Positions 1 through 5,803 of a stretch of 7,577 nt of DNA are shown here, piece after piece; the stretch's first letter is position 1, and every line of letters starts with the position of its first letter. Origin of the DNA: an uncultured Clostridia bacterium (lineage in GTDB: Bacteria > Bacillota > Clostridia > Oscillospirales > Oscillospiraceae); contig CALZAG010000077.1 of assembly GCA_945613045.1 (NCBI GenBank), forward strand, positions 1 through 7,577, given 5' to 3'. The notes below the pieces were generated by a model, which saw nothing but the letters and a program-made list of their open reading frames with translations, ran no database searches and was not told where the DNA came from. The position numbers and the translations under genes are program-made.

Positions 1-311
1 ACACCGCGATACTCTGGGCGGTCGGCGAAGGCATAACCCTCGGCGTTGACAAGACGCACTTCGCGCCCGACGCGACGGTGACCCGCGCGCAGTTCGTTAC
101 TTTCCTGTGGCGCTATGAGAACAAGCCCGCGGCAAAGCCCGGCGTGACGCTCACGGACCTCGGCACGGTGACGAACGCCGACTTCAGAGCGGCGATACTC
201 TGGGCTGCGGGCGAGGGCATAACCACCGGCTATGCCGACGGCAGCTTCAAGCCCAACGCCGTCTGCACCCGCGCCCACGTCGTGACCTTCATCTACCGCG
301 ATATGACCTGA
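1..311 (+). CDS. SLH-domain surface protein, C-terminal end (5' partial)
   Basis: The reading frame is open from the window edge (first full codon at base 3) to TGA at 309-311, about 102 residues. It holds two S-layer homology modules. The first is the AILWAVGEGIT...FAPDATVTRAQFVTFLWR stretch near residues 2-36. The second is FRAAILWAAGEGIT...FKPNAVCTRAHVVTFIYRD, ending one residue before the stop. SLH modules anchor exported proteins non-covalently to pyruvylated secondary cell-wall polysaccharide, and three tandem copies near one terminus is the usual set, so a third probably lies upstream. The TRAE-type motif reads TRAQ in the first module and TRAH in the second. The GTG at 78 is internal to a module and is not the true start. 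The signal peptide and the functional domain are outside the window, so the protein's job is unknown. A terminator hairpin follows the stop. The nearby GT4-CsaB gene fits the anchoring role. Confidence 0.9.
   Translation, partial: TAILWAVGEGITLGVDKTHFAPDATVTRAQFVTFLWRYENKPAAKPGVTLTDLGTVTNADFRAAILWAAGEGITTGYADGSFKPNAVCTRAHVVTFIYRDMT
6..224 (+). repeat. Imperfect direct repeat encoding the SLH core
   Basis: Bases 6-38 and 192-224 match at 29 of 33 positions by eye, with a period of 186 bases. Both encode the AILWA(V/A)GEGIT segment of an SLH module. This is the DNA trace of module duplication within the gene, not a mobile repeat. Confidence 0.75.
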
Positions 312-324
312 AAACAAACAGCAA

Positions 325-351
325 AAAGGCAGAGGCTTTGCCTCTGCCTTT
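325..351 (+). terminator. Rho-independent terminator after the SLH gene
   Basis: A perfect 12-bp stem (325-336 with 340-351; GC core GGCAGAGG / CCTCTGCC) closes a 3-base TTT loop. It begins 14 bases after the SLH stop codon. The 3' side of the stem ends in TTT and is then interrupted by GCAGCG, so the U-tract is short. The A-tract on the 5' side means the hairpin could work weakly in the other direction. Confidence 0.75.
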
Positions 352-387
352 GCAGCGTGTCGAAAAAGTCTTAAAAAATGAGCACCC

Positions 388-414
388 AAGGCTTCCCCCT
401 TGAGGGGAAGCCTT
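388..414. repeat. REP-like hairpin in the convergent gap
   Basis: An 11-bp perfect stem (388-398 with 404-414, AAGGCTTCCCC / GGGGAAGCCTT) encloses a 5-base loop CTTGA. It is followed by a small self-complementary CTCCGGAG at 422-429 and then AAAATGAGG. Hairpins of the form GGCTTCCCC-TTGA-GGGGAAGCC followed by a ...TGAGG tail are, as I recall, common dispersed intergenic repeats in Oscillospiraceae-type genomes. Only one copy is visible here, so the repeat status is inferred. It could instead be a third terminator, although no U-tract follows it. Confidence 0.45.
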
Positions 415-454
415 TCGGCTGCTCCGGAGTAAAATGAGGTTTATCGACAGTCTG

Positions 455-482
455 AAACGGAGCGGATACTTCCGCTCCGTTT
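455..482. terminator. Bidirectional terminator between convergent genes
   Basis: A perfect 12-bp stem (455-466 with 471-482) has a TACT loop, a GC-rich core ACGGAGCGGA / TCCGCTCCGT, and A/T-rich ends on both sides (AAA at 455-457; TTTT at 480-483). It lies 31 bases beyond the stop of the minus-strand PurN-like gene and 143 bases beyond the stop of the SLH gene. The likely job is to end the minus-strand operon and to back up the SLH terminator. Confidence 0.7.
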
Positions 483-513
483 TAAACCGTTATCTTATCC
501 GACAACGCCGTAT

Positions 514-1143
514 TCAGTTCTGGGGTATCGCGGGTTTTATTACGACCCGCTCGCCGTGGATCTCAAGCCGGTTCTGGCAATACAGTATTATCGCCCTCGG
601 CAGCAGCTTCCATTCCGCCTCCTCCATGATACGGCGCTCCAGCGTTTCCGGCGTGTCATTGGGCTTTATCTCCACCGCCTGCTGGGCGATGATGGGGCCG
701 ATGTTGCCGTCGATATCCGCGAAGTAGGCCGTGGCGCCCGTCACGCGGCAGCCGCGCTCAAGGGCGGCTCTGGCGGGACTTTCGTCGCAGTTTACAAAGG
801 CGGGGATGAGCGAGGGATACACTCCGATTATGCGTTTGCGGAACTGCGTTGATATGACGCCCAGCGGCATATTGAAGCCGGCAAGTACGACAAGGTCGAT
901 GTCCATGTCCTTGAGCTTGTTGGATATGGCCATGCTGTAGCTGAGCTTCGTGGGGAACAGCGACGGCTCCACCACAAAGGCCTGCACGCCGGAGTTGCCC
1001 GCCCTGCGCAGGGCGTATGCGTCCGGCTCGGTGCATATGACCGCAGTGAGCTCAAAATTGGGTATCTCGCCGAAGTACATGGAGTCGAGTATGGTCTGGA
1101 GCTTTCCGCCGTCACCCGAAACCAGAACAGCCGCTCTAATCAT
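514..1143 (-). CDS. PurN-like formyltransferase homologue, probable pseudoenzyme
   Basis: The 209-residue product matches glycinamide ribonucleotide transformylase (PurN) in length and fold signature: an SGDGG phosphate loop near residues 9-13, VVLAGF at 85-90, YPSLIPAF at 109-116, VTGATAYF at 134-141, and a C-terminal EEAEWKLLPRAI segment at 175-185. PurN transfers a formyl group from 10-formyl-THF in purine synthesis. Its catalytic Asn, His and Asp (E. coli N106, H108, D144) align with Gly107, Tyr109 and Asn147 here. The GLHxHxAAL segment is replaced by CDESPARAAL, and the conserved His of the VHF motif is Tyr. The frame is intact, so this is a divergent paralogue rather than a decayed gene. 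The ATG at 1141-1143 has an AGGGGG ribosome site 7 bases upstream. It lies 59 bases downstream of the GT4-CsaB gene with no terminator between, so the two are probably cotranscribed. A binding or regulatory role, or altered chemistry on a cell-wall sugar, is possible, but the function is unknown. Confidence 0.85.
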   Translation of the reverse strand: MIRAAVLVSGDGGKLQTILDSMYFGEIPNFELTAVICTEPDAYALRRAGNSGVQAFVVEPSLFPTKLSYSMAISNKLKDMDIDLVVLAGFNMPLGVISTQFRKRIIGVYPSLIPAFVNCDESPARAALERGCRVTGATAYFADIDGNIGPIIAQQAVEIKPNDTPETLERRIMEEAEWKLLPRAIILYCQNRLEIHGERVVIKPAIPQN

Positions 1144-1202
1144 GTGTAATCCCCCTATGCTTATCTGTTTTTGCGTCAGGCTTTATTTCGATCTGTGCCG
1201 GC

Positions 1203-3407
1203 TCAGGACTCGAGCAGTCGCTTTGCCGCGGCGATGTTGAGTTTTTCCTTCGCCTTTGCGCACTCAAGCTTTATGTGTCTTGCCTCCGTGTCCGAGCCCC
1301 CGAGCGCGGAGTCGATGCACTCTTTCAGGCTGTCGGCCGTCACGCTGTAAAGGTCGATGCTGCAGCCGCCGATGTAGTCGGCAAAGCCCGACACCTTTGG
1401 GTCGTAGCTGATGCCCACAAACGGAGCTGCGCCGCAGGCGGCGTACAGCAGGCTGTGCAGCCGCATCGCCGTCACGAACTTCATCTTTTTCATAACGGCG
1501 ATGGCAAGCTCCGCATCCTCGATATCCGGCAGGACGGCGAAGGGAACGTTCGCCGCCTCGGCCGCCATCTGCGATACCGCAAGATCCTTTTCATAGTTCA
1601 TTGGCATGAGCAGCGGCGTGAGTCCGTACTTTTCATGGCAGTAGCGCAGGGCTTGCGCTATATCCCCGAGCTTATCGGCCAAGCCCGGCCATGGCCGCAG
1701 GCTGACGCAGAGGTAGCTCCCCTCCGGGTCGATGCCGCATCGCTCCAAAAACGCCTCGGCCTCCGCCCTGGGCTTGGACGAAATGTTCAGCACCGGATCG
1801 GCGGCGAGGATCAGCTCGGGCTTTGTCACGTTCAATTCCTTCAGCATCTTTATGCTGTCCGGGTCGCGCAGGGTAATGACGTCGACGTGTTTTTCCATGA
1901 CCGACGCCGACCAGCGGCGATCCCGTTCGTTATCTATCGGGCCGATGCCGCAGCCGTACATCTGCACGCGGCATCCGCACTTCTTGGCCTGGATTATGGT
2001 GTACAGATAGAAAAACAGGCTCCTTCGGCTCGTGACGTCCTGGATAAGGCTGCCGCCGCCGCTGATGAACAGCTTTGCCTGACGGAGCTGACGGCGCAGC
2101 GCGATCATATTCCAGCGTGCAACGGCGTTGACCCCGTGCAGAGCCTTCGTGCGCTTTTCTCTTTTGGACACCACGGTTATGCGTATATCCTTATCTATCG
2201 TCCTCAGCTCGTCGATGATCGCCTTGAGTATGGCCTCGTCGCCGGCGTTGCCGTGGCCGTAGGCGCCGCAGACAACGACGCCGCTGCGCTTTTGCGCTCT
2301 CCGGCGCAGCACGGCGTTATATATCTCGAGCTGGCGGCGGCAGGTGCTTTCGGTGGAAAATTCCCTGCGCGCCTTATCGCGTACCGCCTCACCCATTTTC
2401 CGGCGCAGCTGCTCGTTTTCCGCCGTTTTCAACAGGCATTTCCCCAGCGTTTTGTGATCCCCCGGCTCAAAGAGCATACCCGTTTCGTCGGGTATGATGA
2501 GCCGCGGCAGTCCGCCGACCCGGGAGGCGACGGTTGGTATGCCGGCGCGGGCGGCTTCCGTCACCGCATAGGGGAAGGTCTCGGAAATGGAGCTTATGAC
2601 GTTTATATCCACCGAGGCGTAATAGCCCTCCATGTCGGAAAGCCAGCCGGCGAAGAACACCTTGTCCGAAACGCCGAGCTTCTGCGCAAGCGTCCTGAGC
2701 ATCCCCATCTCCTGACCGTCTCCGGCAATGATAAGCCTCAGCTTATCGCAGCTTTTTGCCGCCTCGGCAAATCCGCGAACCGTTGTCGCAACATCCTTTA
2801 CGGGATCGAGACGGGCGGCGATGCCCACCACGACGGCGTCGCTTTCAAAGCCGCAGCCTATCTGCTCAAACCACTCGGCACGGCTGATCTCCGGCATGGG
2901 CCGGGAGAAATCCACGCCGTTATATATGGCGAAAAGATCGTTCGGGTCAAAGCCGCGGGCTATGAGCGTTTCGCGCATTTTATCGGAAACGCAGACGCGG
3001 TAATCCATCGCGTGCAGCGCGATCTTATTCAGTTTTCCGTAGGTGAGGTCTGCAAGGGGTCTGCCGAGATAGTCCAGCTTATAGTCGCTGTGGACGGTGC
3101 TTATAAAGGGTATGTCAAAGGCTCTCTTGAGCATTGCACCCGTGAGATTTGCGCGGCTGCCATGGCAATGAATGATATCGTAGCCTCCGGTCTCAATCAT
3201 CTTGCGGGTGCCCGTAAGTCCCGCCAAGAAGCCGCCGTCAAATACCGTCACCGGGATGCCCATAGCTTTCGCCTCGCGGGAGAACTCCCCCTCCATATAG
3301 CAGACAAGATCGGCCTGTATATTGGCGTTGAGATCCTTCAGCAGCGACAGAACATGGGTCTTCGCGCCGCCCGAGTCGCCGCCGGATATAAGATGTAAAA
3401 CTTTCAA
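1203..3407 (-). CDS. GT4 glycosyltransferase - CsaB pyruvyl transferase fusion
   Basis: The product has 734 residues in two domains. Residues 1-370 are a family-4 (GT-B) glycosyltransferase: SGGAKTHV near 12, HCHGSRA at 80-86, AARLDPVKD at 197-205, GDGQE at 229-233, and the EX7E motif with E276 and E284 in SETFPYAVTEA. Residues 375-734 match CsaB/polysaccharide pyruvyl transferase: GAYGHGNAGDEAIL at 381-394, SGGGSLIQD at 449-457, RDPDS at 514-518, MRLHSLLYA at 648-656 and GISYDPKVSGFADYIG at 665-680. CsaB-type enzymes put a ketal-linked pyruvate, from phosphoenolpyruvate, on secondary cell-wall polysaccharide, creating the ligand of SLH domains. The GT4 half probably adds a sugar to the same polymer or its lipid-linked precursor. 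No signal peptide or membrane helix is seen, so it acts at the cytoplasmic side. The TTG start is chosen because GGAGG lies 5 bases upstream and the frame opens directly into the first GT4 strand (KVLHLISGG). Which sugar is used is unknown. Confidence 0.9.
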   Translation of the reverse strand: MKVLHLISGGDSGGAKTHVLSLLKDLNANIQADLVCYMEGEFSREAKAMGIPVTVFDGGFLAGLTGTRKMIETGGYDIIHCHGSRANLTGAMLKRAFDIPFISTVHSDYKLDYLGRPLADLTYGKLNKIALHAMDYRVCVSDKMRETLIARGFDPNDLFAIYNGVDFSRPMPEISRAEWFEQIGCGFESDAVVVGIAARLDPVKDVATTVRGFAEAAKSCDKLRLIIAGDGQEMGMLRTLAQKLGVSDKVFFAGWLSDMEGYYASVDINVISSISETFPYAVTEAARAGIPTVASRVGGLPRLIIPDETGMLFEPGDHKTLGKCLLKTAENEQLRRKMGEAVRDKARREFSTESTCRRQLEIYNAVLRRRAQKRSGVVVCGAYGHGNAGDEAILKAIIDELRTIDKDIRITVVSKREKRTKALHGVNAVARWNMIALRRQLRQAKLFISGGGSLIQDVTSRRSLFFYLYTIIQAKKCGCRVQMYGCGIGPIDNERDRRWSASVMEKHVDVITLRDPDSIKMLKELNVTKPELILAADPVLNISSKPRAEAEAFLERCGIDPEGSYLCVSLRPWPGLADKLGDIAQALRYCHEKYGLTPLLMPMNYEKDLAVSQMAAEAANVPFAVLPDIEDAELAIAVMKKMKFVTAMRLHSLLYAACGAAPFVGISYDPKVSGFADYIGGCSIDLYSVTADSLKECIDSALGGSDTEARHIKLECAKAKEKLNIAAAKRLLES

Positions 3408-3412
3408 TGCAG

Positions 3413-3417
3413 CCTCC
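3413..3417 (-). promoter_or_regulatory. Ribosome binding site deciding a TTG start
   Basis: On the minus strand, GGAGG is followed by the spacer CTGCA and then TTG at 3407-3405. No in-frame ATG or GTG has a comparable site, and the glycosyltransferase's first strand begins immediately after, which supports TTG initiation. The 5-base spacing is at the short end of normal. Confidence 0.7.
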
Positions 3418-3419
3418 GC

Positions 3420-3448
3420 TTGTTAATTGCAGGATTTCATTGTATAAT
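3420..3448 (+). promoter_or_regulatory. Candidate sigma-A promoter for the rightward operon
   Basis: TTGTTA at 3420-3425 and a consensus TATAAT at 3443-3448 are separated by 17 bases. Initiation would be near 3455, in the spacer of the inverted repeat, leaving a leader of about 100 bases. It overlaps the start and ribosome site of the leftward gene. A further TATAAT at 3514-3519 lies closer to the gene but has no convincing -35. Which one is used cannot be told from sequence. Confidence 0.5.
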
Positions 3449-3479
3449 ATCCGCTGTGCGGATATTATACAATGAAATC
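3433..3479. promoter_or_regulatory. Perfect 22-bp inverted repeat with overlapping divergent promoters
   Basis: Arms 3433-3454 and 3458-3479 are exact reverse complements around a TGT spacer (3455-3457). The dyad lies between the divergent genes. Because of the symmetry, each strand carries TTGTAT, 17 bases, then TATTAT: + strand -35 at 3440-3445 and -10 at 3463-3468; - strand -35 at 3472-3467 and -10 at 3449-3444. Transcription would then start near 3475 (rightward) and near 3437 (leftward), each promoter's -35 lying on the other's -10. The same element could be the operator of a dimeric repressor controlling both operons, or form an RNA hairpin in a leader. The inverted repeat is seen directly; promoter and operator activity are inferred. 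Confidence 0.6.
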
Positions 3480-3553
3480 ATCTAATTCATCGCTTTTATT
3501 TGATTAATAATTATATAATATTAAAATTTACAGGTCAACGAAGGTAACAAATA

Positions 3554-4702
3554 ATGACTAAAATTTATTTGATCCGGCACGCGGAAGCCGAGGGAAACCT
3601 ATACCGCATCGTGCAGGGGCATTTTGACAGCTATATAACGGGAAGGGGCCGTAAGCAGATAGACGCGCTGGCCGAGCGATTTAAGGACGTGCGCCTCGAC
3701 GCGCTCTACTCCAGCGATCTGCGCCGCACCGTCGCCACCGCGGGAGCCATCACGAAGTATCACGAGCTTCCGATGCAGCTCGAGCCGCGGCTTCGGGAGA
3801 TAAACCTCGGCATATGCGAGGGCATGAGCTTCGGGGACATGAGAAAATACGACCCCGTGCAGATGGACTACTTCAACAACGACCCGGGTAAGTGGCGCGC
3901 CGAGGGCGCGGAGACCTTTGCCGAGTGCACCGTGCGCATGATGAGCGTCGTTACCGAGATAGCAGAGAAAAACGCCGGCAAAACCGTCGCCGTTGTGAGC
4001 CACGGTATGGCCATACGCTCTCTGCTGGCTTGTATCATGGGCGTCAGGAGCGAGGATATACCCTCCCTGCCGCACGGGGACAACACCGCCGTCAGCAGGC
4101 TGACTTACGAAAACGGCAGGTTCTCCGTCGATTACTATAACGACAATTCCCATCTGCCGCCGGAGCTTTCGACCTTTGCAAGGCAGACCTGGTGGCGCAA
4201 GGAGTCCGGAGGCGCGGATCCGGGGAATCTGAGCTATGAGCCGCTCGACCCCAACACCGAGGGCGAGCTTTACAAAAGCTGCTACGCCGATTCATGGCTT
4301 GCCGTCCACGGCGATCTGCGCGGCTTCAGCGCCGAAGCTTACCTTGCCGCCGCAAAGGAGCATTACGCCGACGACCCCCGCTCCGTCCTCAAGGTCTATC
4401 GCGGCGAGGATGAGTTTATCGGCGTCGTTGAGACTGACAGGCGCCGCAGCGCGGGAGCAGGCATAGGCTGGATAAGTCTCGTGTACCTTAAGGAGCCCTA
4501 TCGCGGCGCCGGGCTTGGCATACAGCCGCTCGGCAGGGCCATAACCGATTATCAGAAGCTCGGCCGCAGGGCCGTGCGCCTGCACGTCTCCTCGGAAAAC
4601 AAACACGCCGTGGGCTTTTACGAACACTACGGCTTCAAAATAATAGGCAAAGAACCCGGCGCGGGAGCGCCGCTTTATCTGATGGAAAAGGTTTTTGAGT
4701 AA
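3554..4702 (+). CDS. Histidine phosphatase - GNAT acetyltransferase fusion
   Basis: The product has 382 residues. Residues 1-195 are a phosphoglycerate mutase-like histidine phosphatase: LIRHAEAEGN at 6-15 (R8, phospho-acceptor His9; RHA in place of RHG), SSDLRRT at 53-59, the acidic residue E82 in LREINLGICEG, and the second catalytic His150 in SHGMAIRS. Residues 235-382 are a GNAT acyltransferase: the acetyl-CoA loop YRGAGLG at 316-322 and the C-terminal signature SSENKHAVGFYEHYGF at 346-361. The phosphatase half should remove phosphate from a small molecule, and the GNAT half should acetylate an amine with acetyl-CoA; neither substrate can be read from sequence. I recall this pairing as a recognised bifunctional arrangement in Clostridia. 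The ATG has GAAGG 9 bases upstream and the next gene follows 6 bases after the stop. No signal peptide is seen, so it is cytoplasmic. Confidence 0.9.
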   Translation: MTKIYLIRHAEAEGNLYRIVQGHFDSYITGRGRKQIDALAERFKDVRLDALYSSDLRRTVATAGAITKYHELPMQLEPRLREINLGICEGMSFGDMRKYDPVQMDYFNNDPGKWRAEGAETFAECTVRMMSVVTEIAEKNAGKTVAVVSHGMAIRSLLACIMGVRSEDIPSLPHGDNTAVSRLTYENGRFSVDYYNDNSHLPPELSTFARQTWWRKESGGADPGNLSYEPLDPNTEGELYKSCYADSWLAVHGDLRGFSAEAYLAAAKEHYADDPRSVLKVYRGEDEFIGVVETDRRRSAGAGIGWISLVYLKEPYRGAGLGIQPLGRAITDYQKLGRRAVRLHVSSENKHAVGFYEHYGFKIIGKEPGAGAPLYLMEKVFE

Positions 4703-4708
4703 GCAAAA

Positions 4709-5803
4709 ATGTGGAGAGAAAAAGCAAAAGTCGAACGGCTCGATACCTCCGGGCGGCGGCTGATCGCCGTATCGGACATACACGCGAACCTGCCGTACCT
4801 CAAGGGTCTGCTGGAAAAGCTCAGCTTTTCCGACTCTGACGAGCTCATCATAGTCGGGGACTTCCTCGAAAAGGGGAAACACAGCCTTGAGACCCTGCGC
4901 TATATCATGGAGCTTTACCGGCAGGGCAACTGCCGCGTCCTTTGCGGCAACTGCGATACCTGGTCGGACGCGGTGGATTCGGAGCTGGACTACTGGAAGC
5001 CCAGGTTGGTGCGCTATATGCTTTTCTGGCGCGGCGGGCTCATCTGGGATATGCTCGGCGAGCTCGGCATCCCCGTCACTGAGGACATGGATTTCGCGCC
5101 GCTTGTGCCCCTGCTGCGCGAGCGCTTCGAGCCGGAGTGGGACTTCCTGCGCTCCCTGCCGCACATCATCGAGACGGAGCACTATATCTTCGTTCACGGC
5201 GGCGTGAAGCCGGATATCCCTCTTTCCGGGCATACCGGCGGCGACTGCATGAAGTTCGACGATTTCATGAGCCGGGGCTACAGCTTCGACAAATGGGTCA
5301 TCGTGGGGCACTGGCCGGTAATGCTGTATCTGCCCGACCGCGTCTGCGCAAACCCCATCATCGACCGCGAGCATAAAGTTATATCCATCGACGGCGGCTG
5401 CACACTCAAGGACGACGGACAATTAAACGGGCTCATCATCCCTTACGAGGGCAGCGAGGATTTTTCCTTTGCCGCTTACGACCCCTTCCCCGTCAGGAGG
5501 GTAAAAACCGCGCAGCGCGGCGGGGAGAAAAGCTATTACATACGCTGGGGCGACAACGACGTGCAGGTGCTGCGCCGCGGCGGAGAGTTTTCGCTCTGCC
5601 GCCACGTCCGCACCGGCTATGAGATGGAGATACTCACAAAGTACTTGTATTCCGACGAGGAATTTTGCAAATGCAACGACTGCACCGACCTTGTTCTCGA
5701 GCTTGAGGCCGGCGACGAGGTCAGCGTCGTCGAGGAGACCTCCCGCGGCTGGCTTGTCAAGCACAAGGGCACCACGGGCTGGTATTGGGGAGAGCTTATA
5801 TGA
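4709..5803 (+). CDS. Calcineurin-like metallophosphoesterase with C-terminal SH3-like domain
   Basis: The product has 364 residues. Metal-binding motifs appear in order: SDIHAN at 22-27 (D23, H25), VGDFLEKG at 49-56 (D51), GNCD at 80-83, VHGG at 162-165 (H163), GHWP at 200-203 (H201), then SIDGGCT at 227-232, a PPP/ApaH-like order. These enzymes use two metal ions to hydrolyse phosphate esters or diesters; the substrate is unknown. After a linker with four cysteines (C297, C320, C322, C325), residues about 327-364 form a bacterial SH3-like module (LEAGDEVSVV...RGWLVKHKGTTGWYWGELI). SH3b modules are more usual in exported wall-binding proteins, but no signal peptide is visible, so a cytoplasmic role is likely. 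The start follows the upstream stop by 6 bases; the ribosome site is weak (GAG at 4697-4699), suggesting translational coupling. The stop TGA overlaps the next start as ATGA. Confidence 0.88.
   Translation: MWREKAKVERLDTSGRRLIAVSDIHANLPYLKGLLEKLSFSDSDELIIVGDFLEKGKHSLETLRYIMELYRQGNCRVLCGNCDTWSDAVDSELDYWKPRLVRYMLFWRGGLIWDMLGELGIPVTEDMDFAPLVPLLRERFEPEWDFLRSLPHIIETEHYIFVHGGVKPDIPLSGHTGGDCMKFDDFMSRGYSFDKWVIVGHWPVMLYLPDRVCANPIIDREHKVISIDGGCTLKDDGQLNGLIIPYEGSEDFSFAAYDPFPVRRVKTAQRGGEKSYYIRWGDNDVQVLRRGGEFSLCRHVRTGYEMEILTKYLYSDEEFCKCNDCTDLVLELEAGDEVSVVEETSRGWLVKHKGTTGWYWGELI

Noticed and set aside
78..80. GTG as the start of a short SLH protein
   Set aside because: The frame stays open to the window edge and upstream residues complete the first SLH module, so this codon is an internal valine.
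434..727. A 97-codon + strand frame starting in the convergent gap
   Set aside because: It begins upstream of the terminator stem, runs antisense into the PurN-like gene, and its product has no recognisable features.
1144..1202. A separate promoter or terminator between GT4-CsaB and the PurN-like gene
   Set aside because: No convincing -35/-10 pair and no hairpin with a U-tract is visible in the 59 bases, so readthrough from the upstream gene is the simpler view.
1275..3398. A 707-codon open frame on the + strand, opposite the GT4-CsaB gene
   Set aside because: It is in register with the real gene, so its stops would need TTA, CTA or TCA codons there, which are rare in this GC-rich DNA. Its product has no recognisable motifs, whereas the minus strand encodes two clear enzyme domains.
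4946..4957. GNCD instead of GNHD in the metallophosphoesterase as a sign of lost activity
   Set aside because: Cysteine at this position also occurs in YfcE-type phosphodiesterases, as I recall, and all other metal ligands are present, so it is not evidence of inactivity.
4292..5422. A 376-codon open frame on the minus strand
   Set aside because: It is a shadow of the phosphatase-GNAT and metallophosphoesterase genes and has no recognisable motifs. It also crosses the junction of two well-supported genes.
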